Origin: CAYXDO01 sp964463485
GTDB taxonomy: Bacteria > Myxococcota > Kuafuiibacteriia > Kuafuiibacteriales > Kuafuiibacteriaceae
Length of the DNA: 64,000 nucleotides
Direction of reading: 5' to 3'
NCBI GenBank assembly: GCA_964463485.1
Contig: CAYXDO010000046.1
Span: forward strand, 5,642 to 69,641
Shown here in pieces: positions 63,130 to 64,000 of this stretch (positions within the stretch are counted from its first letter, which is position 1; every line of letters starts with the position of its first letter). The translations under genes and the position numbers were made by a program. The notes under the pieces are model-generated. The model was not told the origin of the DNA and did no database searches. It was given only the letters and a program-made list of their open reading frames with translations.

Positions 63130-63795
63130 ATGCGCCCGAGGAACGGAGAGCACCGGAGCGCGACGTCGGAGGAGCGGCGCGAGGAGGCCCGTGCCAAGGA
63201 CCCCATCGCTCGGCTCGTTCAGCTCCTCGGAAAGCTCCCAGGGATAGGCGAGAAGACCGCGACGCGCCTGGCGCTGCATATCGTCCGCGCCGATCCGTCT
63301 TACGCCTCCAGCCTCGCCGACGCGCTCGTCGCCGCATCCCAGCAGGTGCACATGTGCGAGCGATGCATGAACCTCACCGCGCACGAGCGATGTGTGATTT
63401 GCCAGGACGCGCGCCGAGACGGGTGCCAGATTTGTGTGGTCGAGCAACCGAGCGACGTCATTGCGATCGAGCGGACGAACGAGTTTCGAGGGCTCTATCA
63501 CGTGCTGCACGGAAGTATTTCGCCGCTCGATGGCGTCGGCCCCGATCAGATTCGGATTCGCGAACTTCTCGAGCGGCTGAGTCGCCACGAGGAGAAGGGA
63601 GTCTCCGAGATCATCGTGGCGACGAACCCGAGCGTCGACGGCGAGGCGACGGCGCTTTACTTGCTCAAGGTGCTCAGCCCCACAGGGATCAAACTCACGC
63701 GAATCGCTTCAGGCCTACCGATCGGCGCGGACCTCGAATACGCGGACGCCGCGACGATCTCGCGGGCGCTGTCGGCCCGGCGAGAGATGGGCTGA
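63130..63795 (+). CDS. recR: Recombination mediator RecR
   Basis: 221 aa; loads RecA with RecFO. An extra basic N-terminus of 22 residues precedes the helix-hairpin-helix LVQLLGKLPGIGEKTATRL; the zinc finger uses CERC and CVIC with nearby CQIC; the Toprim domain has VVEQPSDVIAIERT and LHGSISPLDGVGPDQI. Last gene before the terminal minisatellite. Confidence 0.96.
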   Translation: MRPRNGEHRSATSEERREEARAKDPIARLVQLLGKLPGIGEKTATRLALHIVRADPSYASSLADALVAASQQVHMCERCMNLTAHERCVICQDARRDGCQICVVEQPSDVIAIERTNEFRGLYHVLHGSISPLDGVGPDQIRIRELLERLSRHEEKGVSEIIVATNPSVDGEATALYLLKVLSPTGIKLTRIASGLPIGADLEYADAATISRALSARREMG

Positions 63796-63822
63796 GGGCC
63801 CGCCGAGCCTCAGTCCTTACTC

Positions 63823-64000
63823 TCAGATCGTCAGCGTCAGATCGTCAGCGTCTGCGTCGGGTCGTCTGCGTCTGCGTCACATCGTCTGCGTCTGCGTCGG
63901 ATCGTCTGCGTCTGCGTCAGATCGTCTGCGTCTGCGTCAGCGTCAGCGTCAGATCGTCTGCGTCAGATCGTCTGCGTCTGCGTCAGATCGTCTGCGTCTG
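63823..64000. repeat. 20-bp-period minisatellite, runs off window end
   Basis: Built from 8-bp (TCAGATCG and variants) and 6-bp (TCTGCG/TCAGCG) blocks in an 8+6+6 order, about nine 20-bp units. The period is not a multiple of three and no ORF spans it. The same octamer makes the repeat at 12653-12682. Confidence 0.9.

Noticed and set aside
63823..64000. CRISPR array
   Set aside because: Units are 6-8 bp with no unique spacers of about 30 bp and no cas genes nearby.

Overview
The window is high-GC bacterial DNA, and its gene content points to a predatory or soil-type Myxococcota (the old deltaproteobacterial myxobacteria). The clues are a Ser/Thr kinase with a C-terminal PEGA module, a DUF2330 protein, many lipoproteins with D/P/G/T- or P/A-rich linkers, a MYXO-CTERM-like C-terminal anchor, proprotein-convertase P-domains on a secreted protein, and dense operons with ATGA/GTGA start-stop overlaps. 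I place it at phylum level only.

Layout. 1-7.6 kb: the 5' end of a CBS-domain gene, then a coupled AddB-like nuclease and AddA-like helicase-nuclease pair for recombination repair, then an antitoxin whose PIN toxin is cut off. 7.6-11.5 kb (minus): a GT2 glycosyltransferase, a transglutaminase-like lipoprotein and a GT-C membrane glycosyltransferase. 11.6-18.1 kb: a double-FKBP lipoprotein, a Spy-like protein, ogt coupled to a swapped-order aconitase-family fusion, a pilin-like protein and a LodB-like flavoprotein. 18.2-22.9 kb: a MITE-like inverted repeat, two tandem paralogous lipoproteins with CxxCH sites, and a small outer-membrane-type protein. 22.9-30.0 kb (minus): a tight operon rimO, LPG-synthase-like membrane protein, ugd, EAL phosphodiesterase, and a repeat protein of unknown function, preceded by a PlsC-type acyltransferase.

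30.0-33.6 kb is the clearest accessory island. It has a lower-GC two-gene cassette of unknown function, duplicated 60-bp repeats, an internally deleted IS110 transposase, a tiny AT-hook ORF and an rve-type transposase relic. 33.6-44.2 kb is an envelope region: a lipoprotein, an orphan RnfD-like protein coupled to DUF2330, a transglutaminase-elicitor-like protein with three P-domains, and a coupled dehydrogenase module. That module has a Tat-exported small subunit, a GMC flavoprotein with a C-x5-C-x3-C 3Fe-4S motif, a hexaheme-type cytochrome lipoprotein and a surface lipoprotein. It looks like a direct-electron-transfer sugar or alcohol dehydrogenase wired to a multiheme cytochrome.

44.3-64 kb is mostly core: lon, a small basic protein, a PEGA kinase coupled to a zinc ribbon, two lipoproteins, an exported isoaspartate methyltransferase, an RHH-MazF toxin-antitoxin pair, a membrane spermidine-synthase-like protein, glgC and glgA convergent (glycogen synthesis), tRNA-Ser(GGA), SRP RNA, dnaX, ybaB and recR, ending in a minisatellite that runs off the window.

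Best candidates for something new: the 30.4-31.9 kb two-gene cassette with its repeats, the FAD/3Fe-4S/hexaheme dehydrogenase module, and the RnfD-like/DUF2330 pair.
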